From the NCBI GenBank assembly GCA_016218715.1, contig JACRDG010000008.1:1-45426 (forward strand): DNA of 45,426 nt, read 5' to 3'. This document shows, in pieces, positions 24,730 through 33,647 of this stretch (positions are counted from its first letter, which is position 1; each line of letters opens with the position of its first letter). The notes below the pieces were generated by a model. It made no database searches, was not told the DNA's origin, and saw nothing but the letters and a program-made list of their open reading frames with translations. Both the position numbers and the translations under genes were made by a program. Origin of the DNA: Desulfomonile tiedjei (GTDB lineage: Bacteria > Desulfobacterota > Desulfomonilia > Desulfomonilales > Desulfomonilaceae).

Positions 24730-25464
24730 ATGAACCAGTTGGTCCTTACGTTGAACGTGGCCCCACGCTTCACCTTTGACAACCTCATTGTACATGAGGG
24801 GATCGAGGCTGCCGTTTCTGCGGTCCGCTCGGTTTACGAGGAGCCGGAACGCCCCCTTCCGCCGTTATTCCTCTTCGGCGGGCCCGGCACCGGAAAGACG
24901 CATATCCTCAAGGCAACGGCATCCCTGGTCGACAGCGCTCGAGGTCAGCGCGATGGAGCCTCCCGCTTCTTTTCGCTCGGAGGCACGAGTGAGGAAGGGA
25001 CCAGTCTCGACACCTTTGCCGCTCAGGCCGACAACGAATCGGCGCGATTCTGCTGCGTGGCTGTAGATGACATCCACCTGCTGAGCCCCGAGCAGTCGGC
25101 TCATTTGTGGGGCCTCTCCAACAAGGCCACCCGGCGAGGTTCCCCCTTGCTGTTGGCGTCAGGCCTGTCGATACAGGAAGTGTTCAGAGACAATCCGCAC
25201 ATGGAATCCCGAGTAAAGGCCGGACTCGTCTTCCAGCTTGCCCCGCCCGAAGACAACGTGCGGATGCTCATTCTGGACAAAATGGCCCGAGACCGGAATG
25301 TCCGGGTGTCCCGCGACGTCTGCAGTTACCTGGTGACGAGAAAGTCCCGCAATTTGAGGGAATTGAGTAGACTCCTCGAAATCCTGGATCATGAGTCGCT
25401 GGTGCAGAAGAGACGCATCACGCTTCCCCTCATCAAGACCCTGGAACGCGACGGCTTCGTGTGA
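24730..25464 (+). CDS. DnaA/Hda-like AAA+ ATPase
   Basis: A 244-residue AAA+ protein resembling the ATPase domain of DnaA without its DNA-binding domain IV, which matches Hda and related proteins. The Walker A is GGPGTGKTH (50-58) and the Walker B is VAVDDIHLL (110-118). Sensor-type regions include LLASGLSIQEVF and ESRVKAGLVFQLAPP, the DnaA-like arginine region. In E. coli Hda helps inactivate DnaA after initiation; a similar or a loader-type role is inferred. ATG 24730 gives the expected N-terminus (MNQLVLTLNVAPRFTFDNLIV). The TTG at 24694 is less likely. It lacks the beta-clamp motif QLxLF in exact form; QLVLTL at residues 3-8 may stand in for it. Confidence 0.8.
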   Translation: MNQLVLTLNVAPRFTFDNLIVHEGIEAAVSAVRSVYEEPERPLPPLFLFGGPGTGKTHILKATASLVDSARGQRDGASRFFSLGGTSEEGTSLDTFAAQADNESARFCCVAVDDIHLLSPEQSAHLWGLSNKATRRGSPLLLASGLSIQEVFRDNPHMESRVKAGLVFQLAPPEDNVRMLILDKMARDRNVRVSRDVCSYLVTRKSRNLRELSRLLEILDHESLVQKRRITLPLIKTLERDGFV

Positions 25465-25704
25465 TTCTCGGCGCGTGGATCGGCCCCTCCCCGCCGCAAC
25501 GCGGTATCATCACAAAAAAGGTTGCCCTCCGGGCAGGCCTTCCCCTATATAGCAGTTGCCGAGAAACACGTCCGTTGGGAAGTCCGAGGATCTGCCCGAA
25601 GGCCATCGCGACCAATGCGAACTCCGCGGACATTATGTAATCCCGGACCTCTGCCGGCGTCGGCCCCGGACCTGTTGCCGGCCAACGAAATCGGGAAGGT
25701 TGAT

Positions 25705-27105
25705 ATGAATCGGGCCGCACTGTTCCAGAAACATTCGTTCTCCTGTTTTGCCCTGGTATTGATGGTGAGCTTCCTCCCTTTCCTGCAAAAGCCGAAGATA
25801 GAAGACCCCAACGAGGCCATCAACCGGTTCGCCACACTGTTTGTTTCTCAGGACGCTCAGGGGCTCCTCAAAATCATTCAACCCGACATGATAAACGACA
25901 AAGAGATCAAGGCAGCAGAAGTAGAGGCCTTCCTCAAGCGATATCGCAGTAAGTCCTTGACCCTCGAGGGATTTCACATCGACAACCGCTTCAAGTCGGA
26001 AGACGGCGAGGCTGAGAGGATACAGGTGACCGTGAACTTTCGGGCTCCTGCCCTCAGCCCTAGCTATTCCTCCCCCGCAATGCTGACCATGTCTCTTCTG
26101 TGGGTTGCTGAGAAGGAGAAGTGGTGGCTCGAACGGCCTCTGTACGTCAACTACGTCGTGACGTCCAACGACTCGTATCCCACCGACGCGCAACGAGATC
26201 TCGCGTCACGGTTTGAAGCGACTACAAGGGTCCTGGACAAGCTCGGTCTTCCCGGGACCGAGGATCTTGAAGTGCTGAGCGCACCGATTGCCGGAACGGG
26301 CGTGGACAAGTACCGCGAACTGGATAAGCTCTACGAACAGGAAAGAAGCCCCAAAGGGATCGACCCCCGGGCTCGCGGAGTCCAGGTGATGCTCGACGGG
26401 GCCCGTCACAAGAAAGGTGGCCTGCTCCAGATCTACCTTGCCGACTTCGAGGCCGCTGACCAGTGCGGCCGACGATCGGTCCCTTGGGACATGTTTCGGG
26501 ATTACGCCCAAGCCGCGGTGAAGTCAGGTAAGTCCCTGGAACTCAACAGCTTCCCAGATCAAGCCGAAGCAATCTATCGGAGGATCATGAGTCTCGGCAG
26601 GCAATTTCTGAATGAGGGGGGCGGACTCCAGTTTACCTTTTGGGGACTTACTTTCCAGAAGCAGGGGGCCGAAGAGCTGGCACGGCTGCTCGATTCCAAG
26701 GGGGACAAGAAAAAGGCCGCCACTATGAGAACGCTGGCGAGCCTGGCGGGGAGACGTATCGATTTGCTCCAGACTGCGCTGAACTGCCTCGACGACATGG
26801 CCGATTATAAATCCCTCATGGCCGCTACCATAGCCGCGGGGCGAGAGGGAGACATGGTATTCCGGCCGTGGGGAATCAATACGCTGACCATACTGGCCCT
26901 GAAAGGAGCGCCTGCCGCTCCGGAAGCGGTGAACTCGGCCGGGGGGATGGTTATGGTGGAGAATCCGGCGATGAGGAAGGCCGCATGGGAAGTGCTCGAG
27001 AAATTGACTTCGGGAGACTCGGGCACCCTCAAGACCTTCATCGAACGCCAGAAAGAATGGGTCACTCACCATCAGGTGTATGGATCGATTCGGGATTTCA
27101 GGTAG
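25705..27105 (+). CDS. Secreted hypothetical protein (466 aa)
   Basis: I do not recognise the family. The 466-residue product starts with a hydrophobic segment (FSCFALVLMVSFLPFL, residues 11-26) that acts as signal peptide or anchor. A region resembling a nuclear-transport-factor-2-like fold follows: EAINRFATLFVSQDAQGLL at 37-55 and a strand pair later (VTVNFRAP, LLWVAEKEKWWLERPLYVN). The C-terminal half is helical and repeat-like, with segments around AEAIYRRIMSLGRQF and KKKAATMRTLASLAG. GAAGG precedes ATG 25705 at good spacing. The longer open frame from 25522 is not used. It lies between the DnaA-like gene and recO on the same strand. Confidence 0.65.
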   Translation: MNRAALFQKHSFSCFALVLMVSFLPFLQKPKIEDPNEAINRFATLFVSQDAQGLLKIIQPDMINDKEIKAAEVEAFLKRYRSKSLTLEGFHIDNRFKSEDGEAERIQVTVNFRAPALSPSYSSPAMLTMSLLWVAEKEKWWLERPLYVNYVVTSNDSYPTDAQRDLASRFEATTRVLDKLGLPGTEDLEVLSAPIAGTGVDKYRELDKLYEQERSPKGIDPRARGVQVMLDGARHKKGGLLQIYLADFEAADQCGRRSVPWDMFRDYAQAAVKSGKSLELNSFPDQAEAIYRRIMSLGRQFLNEGGGLQFTFWGLTFQKQGAEELARLLDSKGDKKKAATMRTLASLAGRRIDLLQTALNCLDDMADYKSLMAATIAAGREGDMVFRPWGINTLTILALKGAPAAPEAVNSAGGMVMVENPAMRKAAWEVLEKLTSGDSGTLKTFIERQKEWVTHHQVYGSIRDFR

Positions 27106-27169
27106 AGCATGGGCCTCATCCCCAGACCCGCGAGAACTCAGGGATCCTCACCACTCTGAGGCCGGATAG

Positions 27170-27922
27170 TTGCCTGCAGTACGCTCCATCATCCTCAAGA
27201 AGCTAGACCGCGGAGAAGCGGACGAACTCGTGAAGTTCTTCAGTTTGGAGTTGGGATGGCTAACGGGGGTGGCGAAAAACGCCAAGAAGAGCCGCATTCG
27301 CTTCGGCGGTCATCTAGAGCCGCTTTCCCTCGTGGACATGACCCTTCGCGCCCGGAAAAAGGACGACATGGTCTGGATCGACGAGTCCCAAGTGATTCGC
27401 GGCTTCATGACCGTCCGGCAGCACGTGGGGAAGGTCGCCAGGGCAGCCTACTTCCTCGAGTTGGCATCGGTGTTTCTCCCGGAAGGTCAGCCTGACGAAG
27501 CAGTGTTTACCTTTGTGCTGAACTTCCTGGAGACGCTTGAGGAGTCGGACCTCAATCCTTTTCTCCTGCTCCGCGAGGAGATCCTGCTCCTGGGTCTCCT
27601 CGGATATGCACCGCGCTTCGACCTCTGCCCGGCATGCGGCAAGGCCATCGAATCTGGCCAGGATGCCCTGTTTTCGGTAAGCCTCGGTGGCGCGTGCCAT
27701 CCCGCGTGTCTCAGAGGTGAAGGCGAGAAGAGACTTGTCCTCTCGCCGGACACCCTGGCAGTGATGCGCCGAGGGCTCAAGGTGGAGCGGGACGTGGCTC
27801 ACCGACTCCGACTCCACAGGAAAGGTATCGTGGAGCTGCGGCAGGCACTCTCTGCCTTCGTGAGGTACCTGAGAGGCGAGCAGATAAATTCGTTACTCTT
27901 CCTAGAAAATATGGGGCTGTAA
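27170..27922 (+). CDS. recO: DNA repair protein RecO
   Basis: A recombination mediator that helps load RecA onto SSB-coated DNA in the RecFOR pathway. The 250-residue product has the N-terminal OB fold starting AVRSIILKKLDRGEADELV. A central helical domain follows, then the C-terminal zinc site with Cys153, Cys156, Cys176 and Cys180 (CPACGK and ACHPAC). Length is normal. The start is TTG 27170, because it matches the family N-terminus and GAGG lies about 9 bases upstream. No ATG fits. It ends 4 bases before the end of the convergent lipoprotein gene, so the two transcripts overlap at their tails. Confidence 0.9.
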   Translation: MPAVRSIILKKLDRGEADELVKFFSLELGWLTGVAKNAKKSRIRFGGHLEPLSLVDMTLRARKKDDMVWIDESQVIRGFMTVRQHVGKVARAAYFLELASVFLPEGQPDEAVFTFVLNFLETLEESDLNPFLLLREEILLLGLLGYAPRFDLCPACGKAIESGQDALFSVSLGGACHPACLRGEGEKRLVLSPDTLAVMRRGLKVERDVAHRLRLHRKGIVELRQALSAFVRYLRGEQINSLLFLENMGL

Positions 27923-27926
27923 GTTA

Positions 27927-28931
27927 TCAGTAGAGCGACTGCTTGGGGCGACGGGATTTCTTCGACATTGGCCGCTCGATAAGGCGATCCACAGTGGAAG
28001 GTCCTTCTTCTTCCGGCGGTTCGGCCGCCTTCAAGCGCGACTGGAGGTCAGCCACCTGGGCCTGCAGGGTCTTGACCGATTCCGACGCAGCTTGGGCGTC
28101 GGCTCGGAACTGATCCGCGGCTTCCTGGTACCGAGCCACGAGGTCCCGGCACTCAGAATCTCGCTCGTGACACTGCTCGATTTCTTGTTTCGCCTGCTGA
28201 ACGATCTTCTCCGCGGCTTGCAGCCTCGCGGTCACTTTGTCCAGCTCCACACGCAGGTTCTGGGCTTCCTGTTCCGTCTGCGTCTTCAGTTTGGTGCAAT
28301 CATTGGCTGAACTCTTCAACGTCGCGAGGAGTTCGCTCTTCTCCTTCAGGTCTTCCTTGAGTCGGTCCACGTCGGAGGATCGTGCTGACAGTTCCTTGGA
28401 AATATTTTCCATGCGGCTGGTGACCTCTGCGGTCCGTTTCTGATCTTCTTGCTGCAATTGCTGGATCTTGGCGGTGAGCTGGGCTACTTCTTCGTCCTTC
28501 TGTTTGGCATTCTGCCGGATCTTGACCAGCTCTTGCTCTTTTGCATCAAGGTCTTTGGTCAGTTTGTCGAGGCGCTGACTCAACTGTGTAGCCTTGAACT
28601 CGGCAATCGCTTTGGCGCCGAGGAGTCGCACCTTCGTGTCCGGCTCCAATGCGCCCCCTTCCGGCTCTTCGGTCGGACGCGACGCAGCCGATTTCTGAGC
28701 CTCCGCTGCCTGCTCTTTCAAGGATGCTACTTCCGCGGCAAGCGTGGTGCTCTTCTCCTTCTCTTTAGCCACTTGATCGCGCGCTGCTGCCAAAGCCGAT
28801 TGCATTTGGGACAGCTTTGCCTGATTCTGGTCTGAGGATACAGCGGGTTTCTTCGCGGGTTTCTCGCCACACCCCTGCAACACCAGTCCTGTAAGAGCTA
28901 GGATTATCAGGCAGAGGCGGAAAAGGTTCAT
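27927..28931 (-). CDS. Coiled-coil lipoprotein
   Basis: A 334-residue protein anchored in a membrane by lipid. The signal peptide carries a lipobox LQGC (Cys21). Most of the rest is long alpha-helical coiled coil with heptads rich in Lys, Glu, Gln and Ala, broken by a proline-containing stretch (RPTEEPEGGALEPDTK). The C-terminus is basic (MSKKSRRPKQSLY). I do not recognise a family. Such proteins span periplasm or act as scaffolds. AAAGGAGA lies before ATG 28931, so the start is firm; the upstream frame to 29006 is not used. A near-perfect promoter precedes it. Confidence 0.8.
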   Translation of the reverse strand: MNLFRLCLIILALTGLVLQGCGEKPAKKPAVSSDQNQAKLSQMQSALAAARDQVAKEKEKSTTLAAEVASLKEQAAEAQKSAASRPTEEPEGGALEPDTKVRLLGAKAIAEFKATQLSQRLDKLTKDLDAKEQELVKIRQNAKQKDEEVAQLTAKIQQLQQEDQKRTAEVTSRMENISKELSARSSDVDRLKEDLKEKSELLATLKSSANDCTKLKTQTEQEAQNLRVELDKVTARLQAAEKIVQQAKQEIEQCHERDSECRDLVARYQEAADQFRADAQAASESVKTLQAQVADLQSRLKAAEPPEEEGPSTVDRLIERPMSKKSRRPKQSLY

Positions 28932-29044
28932 ATGAAGGTCTCCTTTTGGGCAAAGAGCGAGAGGACTCTCCGGCCATCGGAAAGCGGAACGACAAGATGC
29001 GTGCATGGGCCTCGCTGTACCTTGACGGAGAATAATCAGACCGC

Positions 29045-29074
29045 ATTATAAGCGAAAAATAACCGTTTTGTCAA
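29045..29074 (-). promoter_or_regulatory. Consensus sigma-70 promoter for the lipoprotein gene
   Basis: On the minus strand TTGACA (29074-29069) and TATAAT (29050-29045) match consensus at all 12 bases with an 18-base spacer. The lipoprotein start lies about 110 bases downstream. Confidence 0.75.
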
Positions 29075-29149
29075 TGAATAACCGGAGCTAACCGTGAAGC
29101 TTTCGTGATCCTCTTGTGTTTTGGGTTAATCACTTCGAGAATAAACTGG

Positions 29150-29294
29150 AATTAAGCGCGCAGCAACGCGACTCTAGAAAACTGGAGGACAAGGGAATCC
29201 GGTGGGAAGCCGGCTGTACGATCCGGCCGCTGCAGACCGGATGTCTCCCCCGCTGAACATCTGCACTTCACGGAATCGCGGCCAGGCATTCGGC
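29150..29294 (+). promoter_or_regulatory. Candidate cobalamin-riboswitch-like element
   Basis: The stretch 29191-29240 reads AAGGGAATCCGGTGGGAAGC, then CCGG, then GGCCGCTGCAGACCGG. This follows the order of the conserved B12 box (AAGGGAA, GGTG-GA--CC, CGC-ACTG-GACCGG). Further on, GGAATCGCGGCCAGGCATTC (29272-29291) resembles the conserved GGAAG...GCCAGGA segment near the 3' end of such switches. The stem ATCCGG (29197-29202) can pair with CCGGAT (29237-29242), or CCGG with CCGG locally. Against it, the 5' half is poorly matched and a strong promoter starts right after it. This is pattern reading by eye, without a covariance model. Confidence 0.3.
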
Positions 29295-29324
29295 TTGACA
29301 ACGAAACCACCCTTCTGCTATTAA
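29295..29324 (+). promoter_or_regulatory. Sigma-70-type promoter for the acyl-CoA dehydrogenase gene
   Basis: TTGACA (29295-29300) and TATTAA (29319-29324) are 18 bases apart, within an AT-rich patch ending attatacg. The acyl-CoA dehydrogenase starts about 230 bases downstream, leaving a long leader with no recognised element. Confidence 0.6.
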
Positions 29325-29557
29325 TTATACGTTAAGTCGGAAGCTTATCTTTCCAAACTCGGCGTCACACATCAGTACGTCAGCTAGTCTTTTCAGGTGG
29401 TTATCCGTGCGCGGGATTGATCCCTGTCGGGCAAGTCGCCCTTCAATCAGTTCACTGGGGACGACCCAAAGACGATTGACTCGTCGAGGTACCCTGCTCT
29501 TCAGGTGTCCTACAAGTTTTCGTATGTTTTTCCAACATGGCAGAAGGGAGTCTGAGA

Positions 29558-30727
29558 ATGTCCTTGAACTTTGATCTTCCCAAGGATGCTGAACTGACCA
29601 GGAAGGTCGTCAGGGAGTTTGCAGAGAAGGAGATCGCACCTATCGCCCAGGAATTGGACGACAAGGAAGAGTTCTCGTACAGTCTAACACGCAAGATGGG
29701 CGAGCTGGACTTTTTCGGACCGTTCGTCTCGGAAGAATACGGGGGGAGCGAGGTCGGCTATCTCAACTACATCATCATCGTCGAGGAGGTAGCGCGAATA
29801 GACGGCTCCCAGGCCGCGACGATCGCTGCAGGAAATTCGCTGGGAATAGCCCCGATCTACTACTTCGGAACGGAAGAGCAGAAGCAGAAATGGCTTCCCG
29901 ACCTCTGCAAAGGAAAAATCCTCGCCTCCTTCGGCCTGACCGAGCCCGATGCAGGCTCGGACGCAGGCGCATCCCAGACGACCGCGGTGCTCGACGGCAA
30001 TGAGTGGGTCATTAACGGGAACAAGATCTTCATAACCAACTCTGCCACGGATATGAGTGCCGTATGCATCGTGCAGTGCGTCACCGACTTCTCGAACCCG
30101 AACAAGCCGGAGGTGAGCTGCATCCTCGTGGAGAACGGAACGCCCGGCTTCACCGCGGAAGCCATGCACCACAAGATGTGCTGGCGAGCTTCCAACACGG
30201 GCGAGCTTACCTTTCAGGACTGCCGGGTTCCCAAAGAGAACCTGCTGGGGAAGAGAGGCGAAGGCTTTCACCAGATGTTGAAAACCCTCGACGGCGGTCG
30301 GCTCTCAATCGGCGCGATGGGACTGGGCGGTGCTCAAGGTGCCTTTGAGTTGGCCCTGGACTACTCGAAGAAACGGAAACAATTTGGCAGACCCATCGGC
30401 TCGTTCCAGATCAATGCATTCAAACTCGCAGACATGGCCACGGAAATCGAGATGGCCAGGCTCCTCCTGTACAAAGCATGCTGGCTCGCGGACAACCACC
30501 GGGTTACCCCGAGAGAATCCGCCATGGCCAAGCTGGTTTGCTCCGAGACTTACTACCGCTGCGCCAATCATGCAGTTCAGCTCCACGGAGGGTACGGCCT
30601 GATGAAGGACTACGCGGTGGAACGTCATTACCGGAACCAGAAGTTGCTCGACATCGGCGAAGGAACGTCCGAAGTTCAGAGGATCGTCATTGCCCGAAAC
30701 ATAGGGGTACCTGGAAGATCGATGTAA
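29558..30727 (+). CDS. Acyl-CoA dehydrogenase
   Basis: A cytoplasmic FAD enzyme that oxidises an acyl-CoA to the trans-2-enoyl-CoA and gives its electrons to EtfAB. The 389-residue product has all family regions: FGLTEPDAGSDAG at 125-137, WVINGNKIFITN at 150-161, RKQFGRPIGSFQ at 273-284, QLHGGYGLMKDY at 341-352 and LLDIGEGTSEVQR at 363-375. Glu368 sits where the catalytic base of short/medium-chain enzymes lies (usual text IYEGT; here IGEGT). Substrate chain length cannot be told. ATG 29558 has GGGAG 8 bases upstream; ATG 29537 has none. It heads a run with a regulator, the EMO protein and etfBA. Confidence 0.93.
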   Translation: MSLNFDLPKDAELTRKVVREFAEKEIAPIAQELDDKEEFSYSLTRKMGELDFFGPFVSEEYGGSEVGYLNYIIIVEEVARIDGSQAATIAAGNSLGIAPIYYFGTEEQKQKWLPDLCKGKILASFGLTEPDAGSDAGASQTTAVLDGNEWVINGNKIFITNSATDMSAVCIVQCVTDFSNPNKPEVSCILVENGTPGFTAEAMHHKMCWRASNTGELTFQDCRVPKENLLGKRGEGFHQMLKTLDGGRLSIGAMGLGGAQGAFELALDYSKKRKQFGRPIGSFQINAFKLADMATEIEMARLLLYKACWLADNHRVTPRESAMAKLVCSETYYRCANHAVQLHGGYGLMKDYAVERHYRNQKLLDIGEGTSEVQRIVIARNIGVPGRSM

Positions 30728-30788
30728 ACGTTTCCTGATCCGATGATGGAACCCCGGTGGGTGCCTGAAGAGACCGAAAGGATCGACC

Positions 30789-31475
30789 ATGGATGAAGAA
30801 AAGAAAGAGATTGCGTACGAGTCTTTTCGAGAGACTGTTGACGAATACTCGGGACATAAAGGACAAGACCTTCTGACCGACCCTGACGCCCTCGCGGTTG
30901 CCAAAGAAAAGATCGCGGGAGAGGTGGCGGCCACGCCTGGCGACAAACTCCGGGCAGCCCGGGAAGCGCGCGGCTTTACCATCCCCGAGCTCGCGGAACT
31001 CACCGGCATCGAACCCGCGTTGCTGGCTCAATCTGAAGCCGGGGAAGCGCTGCTTCCCCTCGGTCAGTTGATCAAGTTGAGTAAGGCCTTATCGCTCAAG
31101 ATGTCGGACGTGATCTCCGCGGGGGAAGAACCATTCACCATCGTTCGTTCGGGTCAACGCCGCGTCATCAGCCGGTTTGGAAAATCCAAGGAAGCCCGCC
31201 ACGGGTACGAATACGTGTCGCTGGCTCCAGGCAAGAAAGGCCGCCTCATGGAGCCGTTTATCGTTACGCTGCATCCGTCGGCCGCGGACGAACCGTCCTC
31301 TCACGACGGCCAGGAGTTCATCTACGTCCTCGAGGGCGAGATGGAAGTGCTGATCAACGACAACCGTGAGGTGCTCCAGCCCGGAGATTCGGTGTATTAC
31401 GATTCGACCACGGTTCATCTCGTCCGGGCTTATGGCGATAAGCCGGCAAAGATACTGGCGGTTCTTATAAGCTAA
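30789..31475 (+). CDS. XRE-family regulator with C-terminal cupin domain
   Basis: A 228-residue protein. An acidic N-terminal extension (residues 1-50) precedes a helix-turn-helix (GDKLRAAREARGFTIPELAELTGIE, about 51-75, given in parts: DKLRAAREARGF and IPELAELTGI). A cupin barrel follows, with SSHDGQEFIYVLEGEMEV and LQPGDSVYYDSTTVH. This layout is that of the XRE-cupin transcription factors that sense a small ligand or metal in the cupin. The cupin keeps a His/Glu pattern (H-D-G-Q-E-F, and final H). GAAAGGA precedes ATG 30789. It lies between the dehydrogenase and the EMO gene and so probably controls this fatty-acid oxidation operon, which is inference from position. Confidence 0.85.
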   Translation: MDEEKKEIAYESFRETVDEYSGHKGQDLLTDPDALAVAKEKIAGEVAATPGDKLRAAREARGFTIPELAELTGIEPALLAQSEAGEALLPLGQLIKLSKALSLKMSDVISAGEEPFTIVRSGQRRVISRFGKSKEARHGYEYVSLAPGKKGRLMEPFIVTLHPSAADEPSSHDGQEFIYVLEGEMEVLINDNREVLQPGDSVYYDSTTVHLVRAYGDKPAKILAVLIS

Positions 31476-31590
31476 ACTCGGCCTGTAATAGTTCCCCAAC
31501 GTGATGCCAGCCGGCTGGGCCTGTCCCGGCGAACTATTACTTTGGCCTTCTTCGCAAAGCCCTAGATGCCCCCTGTTGAGGTTTTCGCCC

Positions 31591-33624
31591 ATGACAATAC
31601 AAGAGCCGGCAAACGTCGCACTCGCCGGCATTCCTGCTCCCGGTCTGGCATTTGTCATCCTCGTCGCGGCCCTGTGCCTGTTCGCCTACATCATGAACCG
31701 TCGGATCGACCTCCTCAGAAAGGCAATGCCTGACCCGAGATTCGACGACATCGGGGAACGGATTCGCCTTGCGCTGGTGTATGGTTTCGGCCAGTGGAAA
31801 CAGCCGCGCTACCTGGTGGGCGGGATCATTCATATCCTGCTCTTCGCCGGGTTCATGATCCTGTCGCTCCGATCTCTGACGCTGATCGGCCGGGGCTTTT
31901 CTGCTGAGTTCAATCTTCCCGGGCTGACCGGTTCCGTGGGGATGGCCTATGAGGTGCTCAAGGACTATGCAGTCTTGATGGTGCTCGTGGTCTGCATCGT
32001 GGCCATCATCCGCCGCGCGGTATTCAAGCCCGCGCGCTACGCCCACGCTCCGGGACAGGGACACGAAGCTGAAGCGTACGTGATTCTTGGAATGGTCAGC
32101 GCCCTGATGCTCACCGACATGATATACGACGGGAGTCACCTGGCTGCCACCGGCCACACCGACGCGGGGCTCCTGCCTGCGGCTACAGTTGCCTCTCTGT
32201 TTATGGCCGGATCGAGCCCCGCGGCATTGAACGCCCTGCACATCGGCGGGTACTGGGCTCATATCCTGATCTTCTTCGGCTTCCTGAACTACCTGCCGAT
32301 GTCCAAGCATTTCCACGTGATAACGGCAATCCCCAACGTCTTCTTCGCCAATGTGGATAAGGGGCGGATCAAGCCCGTCCGTCACGGCGTGGACGAGTGG
32401 ATGGACCTGGACGAATGTGGGATCACTCGCTTCGAGTCGTTCACGTGGAAACACGTGCTTGACTTTTATTCCTGCGCAGACTGCGGCCGGTGCACGGACA
32501 ACTGCCCTGCCAACGCAGTCGGCCGGAGCCTCTCACCGCGGATGATCAGCATCAAGGCGCGGGACTATGCGTACAAGTACTATCCCGTGTTCGGAACCGC
32601 TCCCGACCCCGGAGATATCAAGTTCGTCGGCGATGTGATTACCGAAAGCGAGATCTGGGCGTGCACGACCTGCGGAGCGTGTGAGAACGAATGTCCGATC
32701 CTCATCGAGTATATCGACAAGATCGTGGACATGCGGCGATATCTCGTCGATCAGGGGCAGGTGCCGCAATCGCTTCAGAAGCCGATGCAGGCGATCAAGA
32801 AGAAAGGGAACGCGTACGGCGGGGCCAAAGGAAAACGAGCCGCGTGGACCAAGGAGCTGGACGGGATAGAAGTCAAGGAACTGAAAGCGGGGGACGCGAC
32901 GGACCTGCTGTTTTTTGTGGATAGTTGCGGATCGTTCGACCCGAGAATCCAGGAGCTTTCCCGTTCTCTGGCTCGGATATTGGCGAAGTCGTCCACGGAT
33001 TTCGGTATTCTCGGTCAGGACGAGACCGACTCGGGGAACGAGATCCGCCGGCTCGGCGAAGAAGGCCTGTTCGAGCAGCTCGCGCAAAAGAACATCGCTG
33101 CATTCCAGGACAGGCAGTTCAAGGAGATCGTTGCGTTCGATCCTCATGCGTTCAATGCGATCAAAAACGACTATCCCGAGCGTTTCCCCATCGTTCACGC
33201 CAGTCAGGTGATAGACCGGCTGATCAAGGCTGGACGCATACGTCTTTCGAGCGACTACCTCGCGGGCCGCGTGGTCACCTACCACGACCCATGCTACCTG
33301 GGACGGCACAACCAGATCTATTACGAGCCGCGACAGGTGATTCAAGCCGTACCGGGAGTTCGATTCCGCGACATGGAACGCTCGTTCGACCGGAGCTTCT
33401 GTTGCAGCGGCGGAGGGGTTATGCTCTGGTACGAAAGCGAGGAAGAAAAGGAACGTATGGGTGAACGCCGGGTCCGCATGGCCGAGCAGATCGGCGCGCA
33501 AGTGATCGTGACCGGCTGCCCATTCTGCCTGATCAACCTGGAAGACGCGGTAAAGACCACCGGCAACGAAGGGAAAATCGAAGTGATAGACCTCGTGGAA
33601 TTGGTCGACCGCAGCCTGGTCTGA
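31591..33624 (+). CDS. EMO-type membrane EtfAB:quinone oxidoreductase (HdrD-like Fe-S protein)
   Basis: A 677-residue membrane protein that would take electrons from EtfAB and reduce menaquinone. The N-terminal third has about six membrane segments with histidines (His81, His183, His217, His224, His240) suited to b-haem binding, like NarI. Two 4Fe-4S motifs follow: Cys295, Cys298, Cys301, Cys305 and Cys358, Cys361, Cys364, Cys368. The C-terminal part is HdrD-like with two CCG-type domains. The second is intact (HDPC at 568, CCSGGG at 604-605, CPFC at 643-646). The first has Cys446 but reads TDSGNEIRRLGEE where a Cys-Cys-Gly is expected. ATG 31591 fits with GTTGAGG upstream; the frame is open to 31501. 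It is followed by etfB and etfA. Confidence 0.9.
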   Translation: MTIQEPANVALAGIPAPGLAFVILVAALCLFAYIMNRRIDLLRKAMPDPRFDDIGERIRLALVYGFGQWKQPRYLVGGIIHILLFAGFMILSLRSLTLIGRGFSAEFNLPGLTGSVGMAYEVLKDYAVLMVLVVCIVAIIRRAVFKPARYAHAPGQGHEAEAYVILGMVSALMLTDMIYDGSHLAATGHTDAGLLPAATVASLFMAGSSPAALNALHIGGYWAHILIFFGFLNYLPMSKHFHVITAIPNVFFANVDKGRIKPVRHGVDEWMDLDECGITRFESFTWKHVLDFYSCADCGRCTDNCPANAVGRSLSPRMISIKARDYAYKYYPVFGTAPDPGDIKFVGDVITESEIWACTTCGACENECPILIEYIDKIVDMRRYLVDQGQVPQSLQKPMQAIKKKGNAYGGAKGKRAAWTKELDGIEVKELKAGDATDLLFFVDSCGSFDPRIQELSRSLARILAKSSTDFGILGQDETDSGNEIRRLGEEGLFEQLAQKNIAAFQDRQFKEIVAFDPHAFNAIKNDYPERFPIVHASQVIDRLIKAGRIRLSSDYLAGRVVTYHDPCYLGRHNQIYYEPRQVIQAVPGVRFRDMERSFDRSFCCSGGGVMLWYESEEEKERMGERRVRMAEQIGAQVIVTGCPFCLINLEDAVKTTGNEGKIEVIDLVELVDRSLV

Positions 33625-33647
33625 TCCTTTCAAAATCGGGAGGAGCA

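Larger units (their letters stand above)
28932..29557. other. 626-base divergent intergenic region
   Basis: No gene is supported in this stretch between the lipoprotein and acyl-CoA dehydrogenase genes. It holds a minus-strand promoter (29045-29074), a cobalamin-riboswitch-like sequence (about 29150-29294) and a plus-strand promoter (29295-29324), each listed separately. Confidence 0.6.
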
